DNA of 64,000 nt from assembly GCF_009208775.1 (NCBI RefSeq), contig NZ_WFLM01000004.1, positions 124,001 through 188,000 of the forward strand, given 5' to 3'. The position numbers were made by a program, and so were the translations under genes. The notes beneath the pieces were generated by a model. It worked only from the letters and a program-made list of their open reading frames with translations, was not told the DNA's origin and searched no databases. This DNA comes from Silvanigrella paludirubra. GTDB lineage: Bacteria; Bdellovibrionota_B; Oligoflexia; Silvanigrellales; Silvanigrellaceae. Positions 15,865 through 25,065 of the stretch are shown here, piece by piece. How positions within the stretch are numbered: position 1 is the first letter of the stretch; every line of letters begins with the position of its first letter.

Positions 15865-16566
15865 ATGAAATCAATAATAGTGTGCTTAATATTATTTCTT
15901 TGCTTCAAAGCTTATTCTGATGATTTAAAAAATATAGTTATTTATTCAGATGAAGATATCCCATACGTCACAATAAACAAAGAGGGTATTATAGATGGTG
16001 GAATAGCAACAGAAGTCATTTATAAAATTTTAAATAAACTCAATCTTCCAAAATCAACAATTGAAAGTGTACCTTGGGCACGAGCCTATTTTAATGCGAC
16101 GACAAAACCAAATGTGATTATTTATCCAATTGTCAAGACAAAGGAGAGACAAGAAAATCTTGATTTTATAATTAAATTGCTCGATTCAACTGTTTTTTTA
16201 TATAAATTAAAAAGTAGAGCTGATATAAAAGTAAAAAATTTAAATGAGGCTAAAAAGTATCGAGTTTGCGCTGTTCGTGATGACTATCGTGCTGATTACT
16301 TAAAATTAAATAAATTTGAATATATTGAATTAGCAACTAACTCGACACTAAATGTTAAAAAATTTATTGAAGGTCGTTGTGATTTGATTATTTCTACCGA
16401 AATTGGAATTCAAAATAAATTGAAAAATCTTAAATATGAGTTCAATTTAATTGAAAATGTTTTTTCATTAAAAAACTTAGATAGTGCTTTATATGCGGCA
16501 ATTAATAAAAATACTTCAAAAGAAATAAAAGATAAAATTAAATTAGCTGGTGATTCACTAAAATAA
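15865..16566 (+). CDS. Periplasmic solute-binding protein (SBP_bac_3-like)
   Basis: 233 aa with a signal peptide (IIVCLILFLCFKAYS). The mature protein shows YSDEDIPYVTINKEGIIDGGIATEVIY, VPWARAYF and CDLIISTEIGIQ, the pattern of polar-amino-acid binding proteins and their many orphan relatives in Gram-negatives. No permease or ATPase gene adjoins, so it may be an orphan sensor or scavenger. A decayed paralogue lies directly downstream. Confidence 0.75.
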   Translation: MKSIIVCLILFLCFKAYSDDLKNIVIYSDEDIPYVTINKEGIIDGGIATEVIYKILNKLNLPKSTIESVPWARAYFNATTKPNVIIYPIVKTKERQENLDFIIKLLDSTVFLYKLKSRADIKVKNLNEAKKYRVCAVRDDYRADYLKLNKFEYIELATNSTLNVKKFIEGRCDLIISTEIGIQNKLKNLKYEFNLIENVFSLKNLDSALYAAINKNTSKEIKDKIKLAGDSLK

Positions 16567-16601
16567 TGATTTTCAAACTGTTTCAAATGGTTGTAATAAA
16601 A

Positions 16602-17112
16602 ATGCTTAAAAAACACTTCATTTTTTTTGTATTCTTGTCATTCCTTTCCGCTTAGCATTTTCAAATGATAATGTTATACCCATTACAGGAAATGAATCTC
16701 GATATCCAAAAATTTATCTAGATACAAGTAAACAACCAAAAGGACCTCTTATTGATGCAATGAATTTGGTGGCAAATGAAATGAAAAAGAAAATCATTTT
16801 ACCCGAATTGAAAATTATAATCTTGAAATCGAATTAGAAATGCTTTTAGCAAAAAAAATTGATGCTATTATTTATAGTTCTGGTGAAAATATTTCTACTA
16901 AAGCAGCTTTAGAAAATGTGATATAAAATAGTAAAAATCAAAATCTTATAAAAAATAAAAATAACTTCAGAATTTAAAAAAAACCTTTCAGTTATGACCC
17001 AAATTATTTTGCTTATTCGAAGTTTTTAAAAAAGAAAGATTTTTTAAATAAAATGGATATTGCTATTCGAAAATTAAGAAGTTTAGGTAAATTAAATTCA
17101 ATTGAAAAATAA
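16602..17112 (+). pseudogene. Decayed solute-binding protein paralogue
   Basis: A signal-peptide start at ATG 16602 (MLKKHFIFFVFLSFLSA) meets a stop at once. Coding sense continues in other frames: FSNDNVIPITGNESRYPKIY, PLIDAMNLVANEMKKKI, then IELEMLLAKKIDAIIYSSG, and ends DIAIRKLRSLGKLNSIEK before TAA 17112. At least three frame breaks are needed, so this is real decay. The pieces match the same SBP_bac_3 family as the intact upstream gene. Confidence 0.75.
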
Positions 17113-17152
17113 ATAAAAGAATCTAAGAAATATATAATAATATTTTAAAAAA

Positions 17153-17566
17153 TTAATCTTTTCCTGGATAGGAATTAAATTTTGGGAGTTTTTCAAAATG
17201 GTCAAGCCAAGAAACTCGTTCTTTGACCATAACTTGGGAATCGGGTGGATTTGAAGAAAGATCATTTAAGGTTCCAGAATGCACATCGATAAGACCTGGT
17301 AAAAGAACTTCATTTCTATAAAATAACCCTGTTCCGCAGTTACCACAAAACTCTCTTGTTCCATTTTTGGAAGAAGCATAAGATAGAGGTTTTCCCGAAA
17401 TTTTGATTTGATTTTTTTTAAACGCAATCCAACCGACCATTGGAGCACCTGACCAGCGCCTACAATCTGTGCAGTGGCAGAGTGAATGATAGACTTCTTT
17501 TCCTTCTGTTATGTAAGAAATCGCGCCGCAGTGGCATTTACCTTCTCTCTGAATCTCTATTTGCAT
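17153..17566 (-). CDS. GFA/CENP-V-like zinc protein
   Basis: 137 aa from ATG 17566, chosen because AAGGA precedes it; an upstream ATG at 17605 would add a 13-residue hydrophobic tail lacking family support. The zinc cysteines are in KCHCGAISY, LCHCTDCRRWSG and FCGNCGTGLFYR, the GFA fold (glutathione-dependent formaldehyde-activating-like). Activity in this family is usually unproven. Cytoplasmic, single gene. Confidence 0.85.
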   Translation of the reverse strand: MQIEIQREGKCHCGAISYITEGKEVYHSLCHCTDCRRWSGAPMVGWIAFKKNQIKISGKPLSYASSKNGTREFCGNCGTGLFYRNEVLLPGLIDVHSGTLNDLSSNPPDSQVMVKERVSWLDHFEKLPKFNSYPGKD

Positions 17567-17737
17567 TTTGTCTTCCTTAGAAATTAAAATCAAGAAAACG
17601 AACATAGTTATTGGTAGCTTAAATTCTTATTTTTGCAAATTATTTATTGTAATAAACTAAATAAAAATTGAGAATTTTTCTAATTTCGCTAAAATTTAAT
17701 TTATAGACATTTTAAAATGGAAATTTAGGGGGAAAAA

Positions 17738-18583
17738 ATGTTATTACTTAAAAATTTTAATAAACTTCTATGTATTATTATTTTTTTATTTTTTACAAGC
17801 CACATTTCAGCTCTCACAAGAGACAGTATTATATTAGAAGATTCTTACTTTACCGAAAATAGTAAAAAGTTAAAAATAGAGCGATTTGAAGCCATTTCAC
17901 CTCTTTATAAAATAAAGAAAAATTATGATGGTTATTATTTAAAAGATATTTTTAAATTTAAAAATATTGATATTTTAAAATTAGATGTTGTCACTTTTGA
18001 AGCAAAAGATGGCTTTAAAATATCTATACCCGCTTCTTTTATAAATGAAAATAATCCTTTTTTATCTATTCGAGATACTTCATTAGCAAATGGTAAAAAT
18101 TGGGAAGAAGTCAAAGATGGAGGCCGTATCATAGATGGGGGACCTTATTATTTAATGTGGGATTTAAAAAAATATAAAGTTCCTGAGAATTATTGGGCTT
18201 TTGGTGTTGTTAAAATATTATTTCAATCATTTAAAGAAACATATGGAGAAAGTATTCCTGAAAATACAAGTAATAAAAAAATAATGCAAGGTTTTCAAAT
18301 ATATCAATCAAGTTGTTCAGGGTGCCATTCTGTTAATTTAGTGGGAGGAACATTAGGTCTTGAAATGAATGTTCCTAAAAACTTTACTGAATATTTATCA
18401 AAAAAATTTATTATAAGTTACTCAAAATCACCATCATCATATAGAGCAAATGCAAAAATGCCTCCACAGCATTTTTTAACCGTAAATGAAATTAATTTAG
18501 TAATATCTTATTTAGAGGCAATGAAGTTTAATAAAATTTGCAATACAGATGATAGTTGCCAAAAAATAACATTAAAAAAATAA
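17738..18583 (+). CDS. Secreted protein with C-terminal cytochrome c domain
   Basis: 281 aa with a signal peptide ending near ISA-LTRD and a GGGG ribosome site. The middle part (about 55-165) resembles a molybdopterin-oxidoreductase-type or 'sulfite oxidase-like' periplasmic domain (GYYLKDIFKFKNID, IDGGPYYLMWDL). The C-terminal domain binds one c-type haem: CSGCH at about 192-196 with a likely Met ligand in AKMPPQHF. It is a periplasmic electron carrier or sensor; partner unknown. Confidence 0.75.
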   Translation: MLLLKNFNKLLCIIIFLFFTSHISALTRDSIILEDSYFTENSKKLKIERFEAISPLYKIKKNYDGYYLKDIFKFKNIDILKLDVVTFEAKDGFKISIPASFINENNPFLSIRDTSLANGKNWEEVKDGGRIIDGGPYYLMWDLKKYKVPENYWAFGVVKILFQSFKETYGESIPENTSNKKIMQGFQIYQSSCSGCHSVNLVGGTLGLEMNVPKNFTEYLSKKFIISYSKSPSSYRANAKMPPQHFLTVNEINLVISYLEAMKFNKICNTDDSCQKITLKK

Positions 18584-18588
18584 ATTTT

Positions 18589-19203
18589 TTATTTTAGAAT
18601 ATTTACATCAATACAAGTGTAAAAAGCCTCTGGACTATCATCTCTTTGCCAAATATTATAAATTACATATTTACCAGGATTTACCTTAGGAAAAGGGCAA
18701 TTCATTTGATATCTGTTTCCATTTGTATTTGGCTTCGTAATCTTACAAAATGGTTTTAATTCTAAATCTGACCATTTTAATAAATTTAAAGAATCATAAT
18801 TTTTATTTGTGATATAAAATTCAAAGTATTTTGTAGAATGTTTTGCAGAGGCAAAAAATATAAAATTTATTTCATTATTTGTATTTTTTAAGTCTGTCGC
18901 TATCCAATCATTTCTTGGTATATCTAAGCCAATAAATTTTAAATTATTGCCACTACATAATTTTCCATCAGGTATTACAATTCTATGATTATCATTTGCA
19001 TTTGCCTGATTGATTCCATTCCAATTGTATAATGCTTCACTGCCATAAGTATTTACTAGGTTTTTGCAAGCATCTGATTTTGGATGTTCAGGATTTTCTA
19101 AAAAACAATTGTAGACTCGGCTTTTTGGATATTCCATTGTTCCATGTGCAAAACAACTGTAAGATATAAGGTTTGAAAATAAAATAACAGTTAATTTATT
19201 CAT
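18589..19203 (-). CDS. AA10 lytic polysaccharide monooxygenase (chitin-active type)
   Basis: 204 aa. The signal peptide (1-19, ending SCFA) leaves His20 as the mature N-terminus (HGTMEYPKSRVYNC), the first half of the copper histidine brace; the second His is probably in FFASAKHSTKYFEFYIT. Several Cys pairs and the final WQRDDSPEAFYTCIDV match single-domain AA10 enzymes, which cut chitin or cellulose oxidatively. No carbohydrate-binding module follows. Substrate choice is inferred: chitin fits an arthropod-associated life. A GGGAGA site precedes ATG 19203. Confidence 0.9.
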   Translation of the reverse strand: MNKLTVILFSNLISYSCFAHGTMEYPKSRVYNCFLENPEHPKSDACKNLVNTYGSEALYNWNGINQANANDNHRIVIPDGKLCSGNNLKFIGLDIPRNDWIATDLKNTNNEINFIFFASAKHSTKYFEFYITNKNYDSLNLLKWSDLELKPFCKITKPNTNGNRYQMNCPFPKVNPGKYVIYNIWQRDDSPEAFYTCIDVNILK

Positions 19204-19214
19204 GAGATTCTCCC

Positions 19215-19268
19215 AAATAAAATATTAGGCATATAAACTTTTTTTTATATATGCTTAATATTTTATTT
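19215..19268 (-). terminator. Long inverted repeat between FAD enzyme and LPMO genes
   Basis: A 21-bp arm (19215-19235) pairs with 19248-19268 with one mismatch around a 12-nt loop. It lies 69 bp past the end of the FAD/Fe-S gene and just upstream of the LPMO ribosome site, so it probably ends the former and may fold in the leader of the latter. The AT-rich 3' arm could serve as the U tract. Confidence 0.5.
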
Positions 19269-19337
19269 GAGCAAACGTTCAATTTTTGACGAATTTGTAA
19301 TAGTTTAGTGCTGTAATAGAGGGGTATTTAAAATAAA

Positions 19338-22300
19338 TTAATTAACTTTACAGTCTTTAAGAATTTGTTCAAATATGCCAGAAATTTCAAATTCAGCAAT
19401 GGAATCTTTTTTTGCAGCTAAAATATCTCGTTGCATTTTTACGCCATCACGACAGCTTGGACAACCGCTTACAACAGCTTGCGGTGGTTCTTCACGAATT
19501 TGTTCGAATAATTTTTCTGAAATTTTTGTGCCTATTTTAGGGTGTTTTAATCTTCCTGTACCTGAAAGGCCACAACATTTATCGTAGGCTGCAACTCCAG
19601 TAAAATACATTTTTAAAAGTTCAATTTGAGCTTGAGTTGCCAACTTTGTATTATGGCATGGTACTTTAAGGCCCACAGTTTTATTTGATTTTTTAAGAGA
19701 ATAAGACTGTGTGTTACTTAATTCCTTATTTTGTTGTGATTTTTTTAATAAATTCATTGCTAATTCAGCAGTATCTTTTACTTCAAAATCTATTTTTAAA
19801 ATATCAAAATCTTCGGGAAGTTTTGCTTTCAAACGAACTTGCTCTCGAATAACATCATCTTTCATTAATAATCGCATTTCTTTAATTGCTTCACAACAAG
19901 TTGGACAATTTGAAAATACAATAAATTTTGGAATTTCAATCAAACTAGAATGGCACTCTTCTACTAAGCGATAAATACATTTTGTAATTTCGATTAAACT
20001 TAAAATTTGACTTTGTTTTGCACGTTCATGAAGACCATCTGCTTCAAAAGGAAAACCGCAACACATTTTTTTTTCTAGATCAACAATACGAGCATTTAAA
20101 ATATTTTTAAAATATTCATCTACACTTGTAGTTGCATTTGGATTGCCATAAGTATCCATGCAACCGCGATATCGAATAAATACGGTATTATTTTCAAGTT
20201 TATCATGAGCAACGAATTTTTCGTTACTATCTTCTTTTTTAATAAGAACAAAATTATCATTTGGAACTATTTTTGTTCCGTTTTGAATTGCTTGATAATG
20301 AGTTAATGAAAGTGTTGGTGGAACAGTATAAGATTTAATCCAATCTGGAACTGATTTTAGTTTACGAAAAAAAGTTAAAAAAGGTGCACCTAATAAAATA
20401 AAAAAAGCGACTAATTTATATGTTAAAGATTTAAAAAAATCTTCACCCATAAGGCGTTCATAAATAAATCCCCATATTTTAGATCCCATAGAAGGGAGTT
20501 TCCCCATTTTGTGATAAGCTCTCATTAATGGGTGAATTTCAATATCAACAGGGCAGGCTTTATCGCACTTACGGCAGTAAAAACATTTTGAAAGAAGAGC
20601 TGCGCTTTCTTTCATCATGAGTGATGTCGTTGTTAATATTTTTTCTACTAAATGAGTATCCCCTGTTTGTTCTGCGCCTCTTCTTAAATGTGAAATACGT
20701 TCCATAAACATAAGAACATTTCTTTTGCTAGGTAACACTGAAGTTTTGCTGTTACGTTTTTTTTCTCTTTCAAGTTCGTGTTCTGCATCTATGACTGGAC
20801 AAATTTTACAACTATTGCAACGTGTACAACGCTGTCCTTCTTGTATTGCAAAATTTTCAGCTATTGTAATTTGAGTTTCAGCGCTTAATATTTCATCTGG
20901 TCGTTTGGCAATTAACTTTGATTTTATTAAGGAATCTTTTATACATTTAGCACTTGTATTTAGTAAACGAGCTCTTAAAGAGCGTGCGTGACTTGTTCTT
21001 AAAAATAAAGTATCTGGATTAAATAAATCTTTTGGGTCTAAAATATCTTTAATTGCGCACATACGCTTAAAATCATCTTGAGGAATATAATTTAACCATA
21101 AAAAAGGTGCTTTTCCAGCAACACCATGTTCTCCTGTAAAACGAGCGCTCCCATTTTTATCTGAAGATGGCGCTAAATTTTGCGCTTTTCCAATTACATT
21201 TTCAAGATAATCCCATGCGATATCGGCTTGTTCTTCGTCATATAAATCAAAACCACCAATATTCCAATGGATAATTGCTGTATGATTTGGGGTTAAATGT
21301 CCAAATAGTACGTCTTGTTTTTGTTCTGAATTCTCTCTGGGCTTTGTATTTGCAACAATTTTTAAAACTTCACCTAAATATTCAGTACGAATTTCCATAT
21401 CTGTTTTACATTTTGTGCGAAGTTTTTTAGGAAGTTCTTCTCTTGGTTTTCTAAGGATCTCAAATTCTTCAATATTGTTACTTTGTAGTAAAGGATTTGT
21501 TTTATCTACTTTTAAAACGACATCTTCAATTTTTAAATTTAATTCTTGAATTGCTTTATGAGCTGTTTGTTCATTTAATAAATGCTTTTCAAGGCAGTTT
21601 TCTTTGCTGTTTCCTTCTACTGCTAAAATAATAACAGCTTCATCATCTTTTGAAAAAACACTTGGAAAATCTTGCATTAAGTAACGGCGAATACTTTGGC
21701 CTGAAATAAATTCAAAATATTCAGGTTGTACTGTTTTAGATAATTTTTTTATAGCGCGTGTTGCGGCCATAGCAGCGTCGACATTATTAAAGTGCCAACG
21801 CGAAGCTTGAAGCCACTCCAAAGGTTTTTCAATTTCAAAAGTGACTTCATAAATAAAACCAGTTGATCCTTCAGCTCCAACAAATGCAGATATTGGTAAA
21901 GTGGGAGCGTTTTTCATGGTATCAATATTTAATTCGCCTTTTTGCAATTGTTCAGCGCGTTGCGCAATCATGTTTGCTGCCGCTTTCATTCCTTGTAAGG
22001 GAACAACAATGCCTTGCGAGTTAGGTGTTATACAAGCTAATAATCTTTTATTTTTTATTTCATCTAAATTTGATTTAAATTTATTTGTATTTTCAATGCT
22101 AAAAAATTTTCTTGCCAATAAAAAGGGTTCATTATTAATACAATCGGATTCTTCTTTATCTGCAGAAAAGCACAATGCGGTACCATCTAAGGTAACGGCT
22201 CTGCCATGTAATATAACTTCAAAAGCTTTTCGGCCTCCATTACTTCCTGTCGCAGCAATTCCACCTGTCGCAGCTCTAGGGGTATTTGGGTCACACCTTA

Positions 22301-22946
22301 AGACAAAGCCTCTTTTTGCTAAATAGGAAACAAGATCTTTAAAGGGAACACCAGAGCCAACAGAAATTTCAAATTTATCTTGAGATCTTCTACTTGGTTT
22401 TATTTCTGAAATATGATCAATTCCTCGAACACTTATCGTAACAGCAGGTGCCATGGGAGTTACACCCATATTGTAGCCGCCACCTTCGCCGTATGGGATC
22501 ATAGGAATATCATTTTTATATAATAAAGTAACAATTGATTGAAGTGCTTTACAAGAATAAACATGAATTACAGCTTCTGTTATTAAAGCACGGTGTTCCA
22601 TGCTGTCTGCAGAAAAAGCTTCACGATCTAGCCAAAGAGCTGAAAAGTTTCCTTCACCTACAATGTCTATTATTCTATTTTTTAAATTTTTTAATTTATT
22701 TCGAATTTCAAACGTTTTTTGTACACGTTTTGTTATAAATTGACATAAGTCAGGTTCGAGTTCTTTATTTAAGATAGGAAATATATGATTATCAAATTCA
22801 TCTCTTGTAATAATGCTGGGAAGAAATGTATGTTTTCCTGAAGTATCAATTCCTAATTTATCATAAACTTTTTTTGCAGCATCACTCGGCATAGGAGGCA
22901 TCAGTCCAGCAAGGTCTAGCCAATTATCAAGTTCCGCCGTATTCAT
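19338..22946 (-). CDS. FAD-linked oxidase with Fe-S and CCG domains
   Basis: 1202 aa. The N-terminal part has the PCMH FAD-binding fold (IPYGEGGGYNMG, IKPSRRSQDKF, RAATGGIAATGSNGGRKA), then a GlcD-type C-terminal domain (FTGEHGVAGKAPFLW). A ferredoxin region has two 4Fe-4S motifs (CTRCNSCKICPV, CFYCRKCDKACPV). The end has two CCG heterodisulfide-reductase-like domains (CCGFPFEADG, CCGLSGTGRL). This architecture matches large D-2-hydroxyacid (D-lactate or D-2-hydroxyglutarate) dehydrogenases that pass electrons to the respiratory chain. A hydrophobic stretch near 855-875 may touch the membrane. Only 16 bp separate it from the upstream gene. Confidence 0.88.
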   Translation of the reverse strand: MNTAELDNWLDLAGLMPPMPSDAAKKVYDKLGIDTSGKHTFLPSIITRDEFDNHIFPILNKELEPDLCQFITKRVQKTFEIRNKLKNLKNRIIDIVGEGNFSALWLDREAFSADSMEHRALITEAVIHVYSCKALQSIVTLLYKNDIPMIPYGEGGGYNMGVTPMAPAVTISVRGIDHISEIKPSRRSQDKFEISVGSGVPFKDLVSYLAKRGFVLRCDPNTPRAATGGIAATGSNGGRKAFEVILHGRAVTLDGTALCFSADKEESDCINNEPFLLARKFFSIENTNKFKSNLDEIKNKRLLACITPNSQGIVVPLQGMKAAANMIAQRAEQLQKGELNIDTMKNAPTLPISAFVGAEGSTGFIYEVTFEIEKPLEWLQASRWHFNNVDAAMAATRAIKKLSKTVQPEYFEFISGQSIRRYLMQDFPSVFSKDDEAVIILAVEGNSKENCLEKHLLNEQTAHKAIQELNLKIEDVVLKVDKTNPLLQSNNIEEFEILRKPREELPKKLRTKCKTDMEIRTEYLGEVLKIVANTKPRENSEQKQDVLFGHLTPNHTAIIHWNIGGFDLYDEEQADIAWDYLENVIGKAQNLAPSSDKNGSARFTGEHGVAGKAPFLWLNYIPQDDFKRMCAIKDILDPKDLFNPDTLFLRTSHARSLRARLLNTSAKCIKDSLIKSKLIAKRPDEILSAETQITIAENFAIQEGQRCTRCNSCKICPVIDAEHELEREKKRNSKTSVLPSKRNVLMFMERISHLRRGAEQTGDTHLVEKILTTTSLMMKESAALLSKCFYCRKCDKACPVDIEIHPLMRAYHKMGKLPSMGSKIWGFIYERLMGEDFFKSLTYKLVAFFILLGAPFLTFFRKLKSVPDWIKSYTVPPTLSLTHYQAIQNGTKIVPNDNFVLIKKEDSNEKFVAHDKLENNTVFIRYRGCMDTYGNPNATTSVDEYFKNILNARIVDLEKKMCCGFPFEADGLHERAKQSQILSLIEITKCIYRLVEECHSSLIEIPKFIVFSNCPTCCEAIKEMRLLMKDDVIREQVRLKAKLPEDFDILKIDFEVKDTAELAMNLLKKSQQNKELSNTQSYSLKKSNKTVGLKVPCHNTKLATQAQIELLKMYFTGVAAYDKCCGLSGTGRLKHPKIGTKISEKLFEQIREEPPQAVVSGCPSCRDGVKMQRDILAAKKDSIAEFEISGIFEQILKDCKVN

Positions 22947-22962
22947 TTTGAGATCCTTTATC

Positions 22963-24234
22963 TTATAGTTCTTGTGTAGTTAATTTTTCTTCATGAAACG
23001 TCATAAGGTTACCGAGAACTCTTTCTCTAACAGCCTTTAATTGATTTGCTTTGTATTGTTCATGAGAAGCAGGTCCAAATTTAGCCATTTCATAACTTTC
23101 TTGATCCATCATTTGTATTTCAATTGGAAAATAATGGGCAAAATATTGTGGTATCACACTTTCCATCCAAGGTTCTTGTCTTAAAATTCCTGTATATCTT
23201 CGAAGTTGATTTGTCATAGATTCTAGCACAAGAAAAGCCGGATTTGGTGTACGAACTAAATGCCTGACGGTAAATTGAAGGGATTTATAGTGCTGACTTG
23301 TAAATGAATTTGCTCTTTTAGGTATTTCATCTAGGTTTGCACCTGACCAGCTCATGTTTTTACACATTTCTTCAAATTCTTTATCTGTTAAAGTACCACA
23401 AGAGTTTAGCTCTTTAAGAAAATTATAAACTTTTTTGGGATGTTTTATATTTAATAATGAATTACGGGTTCTTATAGAAACTACTTGATGAGGTATAATA
23501 ATGTCCGCTTCTATTAATAATTTTAAAAGTAACGGAATTTCATTTGGATTTTGAACTACAAAACGCACACCTAAATAATCAAATACTTCATCAACAATAC
23601 TATCTGGTTTATGCAAAAGTTTTAAAACAATACTAGTCCTTGTTTTTGCTTCTTTCCATTCCACTTTATTAAGTCTAATAATAAGATCTTTAAATCGGCA
23701 ATCTAGAGTTTCGTTATTATTTTGATGTAAAATATTTCGAATGCGTGAAAATATCTGCTCGCGAGCATCATCAATGATATGAAGTCTTCCACTATATTGT
23801 AAATTTGAAATAGCATACATTACCTTTAAAATAGAACAACACCATAATCTAAGGTAACGTTTACGGGGGTGAAAAGAACTTGCGTGAATTAATAAATCAC
23901 ATGGATTTGTCATATGAAGTAATTGGGAAGGAACAATGAATTTATCTCTTTCTGTATGTGTAAATAATATGTGTCTGATAAAAAATAGAGCTTCACCAAA
24001 AAATTGCTCAAATTGTTTAATGTGCATTTGGTTTGTTAAATCGAAGCCGCAGTTTTTTAAAAAAATCTCTGCTTGAGCTTCTGTTTTAAAATTTAAATTT
24101 CTTTGAGAAAATGAATTTTTAATGCCAAGGATAACTTCAAATTCTTGCCAAGGAATATTCCATGGGGAATGAAATGACGACATAAATGGCTCAGAATGGT
24201 TCTTATTTTCATGATGCCTTTGGATTTCTTTCAA
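22963..24234 (-). CDS. Conserved helical protein, faint RelA/SpoT-like segment
   Basis: 423 aa, soluble. I recall similar proteins only as an uncharacterised family of predatory and delta-type bacteria. A central stretch, LHKPDSIVDEVFDYLGVRFV, resembles the start of the RelA/SpoT nucleotidyl-transferase fold ('Di.giRi'), and a later QHYKSLQFTVRH recalls the 'Y.s.h' part. No complete catalytic set can be assigned. It lies 16 bp upstream of the FAD/Fe-S dehydrogenase and is probably in its operon. Divergent from 24339. Confidence 0.6.
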   Translation of the reverse strand: MKEIQRHHENKNHSEPFMSSFHSPWNIPWQEFEVILGIKNSFSQRNLNFKTEAQAEIFLKNCGFDLTNQMHIKQFEQFFGEALFFIRHILFTHTERDKFIVPSQLLHMTNPCDLLIHASSFHPRKRYLRLWCCSILKVMYAISNLQYSGRLHIIDDAREQIFSRIRNILHQNNNETLDCRFKDLIIRLNKVEWKEAKTRTSIVLKLLHKPDSIVDEVFDYLGVRFVVQNPNEIPLLLKLLIEADIIIPHQVVSIRTRNSLLNIKHPKKVYNFLKELNSCGTLTDKEFEEMCKNMSWSGANLDEIPKRANSFTSQHYKSLQFTVRHLVRTPNPAFLVLESMTNQLRRYTGILRQEPWMESVIPQYFAHYFPIEIQMMDQESYEMAKFGPASHEQYKANQLKAVRERVLGNLMTFHEEKLTTQEL

Positions 24235-24338
24235 TTATAAACCCCCAAAACCGACAAAATCCAGACGTTTACAACTCTTGGTCTAGAATGGCTATTCTAT
24301 ATTTGTCAGTTATTTAAGAAAAAGGAAAGGAGGCGCAT

Positions 24339-24947
24339 TTGATTCGTAAAAAAAATATGAAAAGAGAAAAGACGCACCATTTTCTTTTTGCCTTATTTGG
24401 TCTTTTAATTAGTTTATTCATTTTTAATCATGTACTTGCGGCGGATGACAAAAAAAAAGATGATAAACCCGCCGCAACCCCAGCAGGTCCTCCTGTTCCT
24501 ATTTATATTCCCCCCTTGCCACGTCATGTAGAATTTCCACCTATCACCTATGGGAAAGAGGCTTCCATTGAAGGTGAAACCGAATTGAATATTACAAAAA
24601 TGAGATTTTGGTATGTTGCTATCCTGGCTTCATGGAATGTAAAGTCGAATGAAATCGCAGATATTCTTAATAAAAATTATAAAGTTTTTACCCAAAGAAA
24701 TGTTGGAGTTATTGCTTTGTACTCCAATGACACAAAGGAGTCTGTTGCCAATTGGAGAAAAAAAAATAATCCCTTGTTTATGAATGAATTTGCTTCCCGA
24801 AATTTTTTAGATGCTTTAAAAAATCCTAAAATTCCAACAGTTTGGGTAATAGGAAATCTTGGCGAAGTTTTACAGCGTTTAGAGCTTCCTACAAAGGAAG
24901 AAATGCAAAAAAGTGTAGAAAAGGTCATGATTTTGACGGCTTTCTAA
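24339..24947 (+). CDS. Membrane-anchored thioredoxin-fold-like protein
   Basis: 202 aa starting at TTG 24339: AAAGGAGG at 24326-24333 is 5 nt away, while the first ATG (24357) is too far. A signal or anchor segment HFLFALFGLLISLFIFNHVL is followed by a charged, Pro-rich linker and a domain with MRFWYVAILASWNVKSNEI, VGVIALYSNDTK and NPKIPTVWVIG. These match TlpA-like thioredoxin folds, including the cis-Pro, but the CxxC pair is missing (SWNVKS), so redox activity is unlikely. It may be a periplasmic chaperone or assembly factor. Confidence 0.6.
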   Translation: MIRKKNMKREKTHHFLFALFGLLISLFIFNHVLAADDKKKDDKPAATPAGPPVPIYIPPLPRHVEFPPITYGKEASIEGETELNITKMRFWYVAILASWNVKSNEIADILNKNYKVFTQRNVGVIALYSNDTKESVANWRKKNNPLFMNEFASRNFLDALKNPKIPTVWVIGNLGEVLQRLELPTKEEMQKSVEKVMILTAF

Positions 24948-25065
24948 AAAATAAAATGGAATAAGCGATAACATAGAAATTAGCACAAAATTTCTGAGAG
25001 CTTGTCATAGTTACATATTTAATATACTGTTTAGACCGCTTCTTTTAAACCTAGGAGAGAGTTGA

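Noticed and set aside
21901..22326. 141-codon plus-strand ORF opposite the FAD/Fe-S enzyme
   Set aside because: Antisense to strongly conserved FAD-binding motifs, without a ribosome site or recognisable domain.
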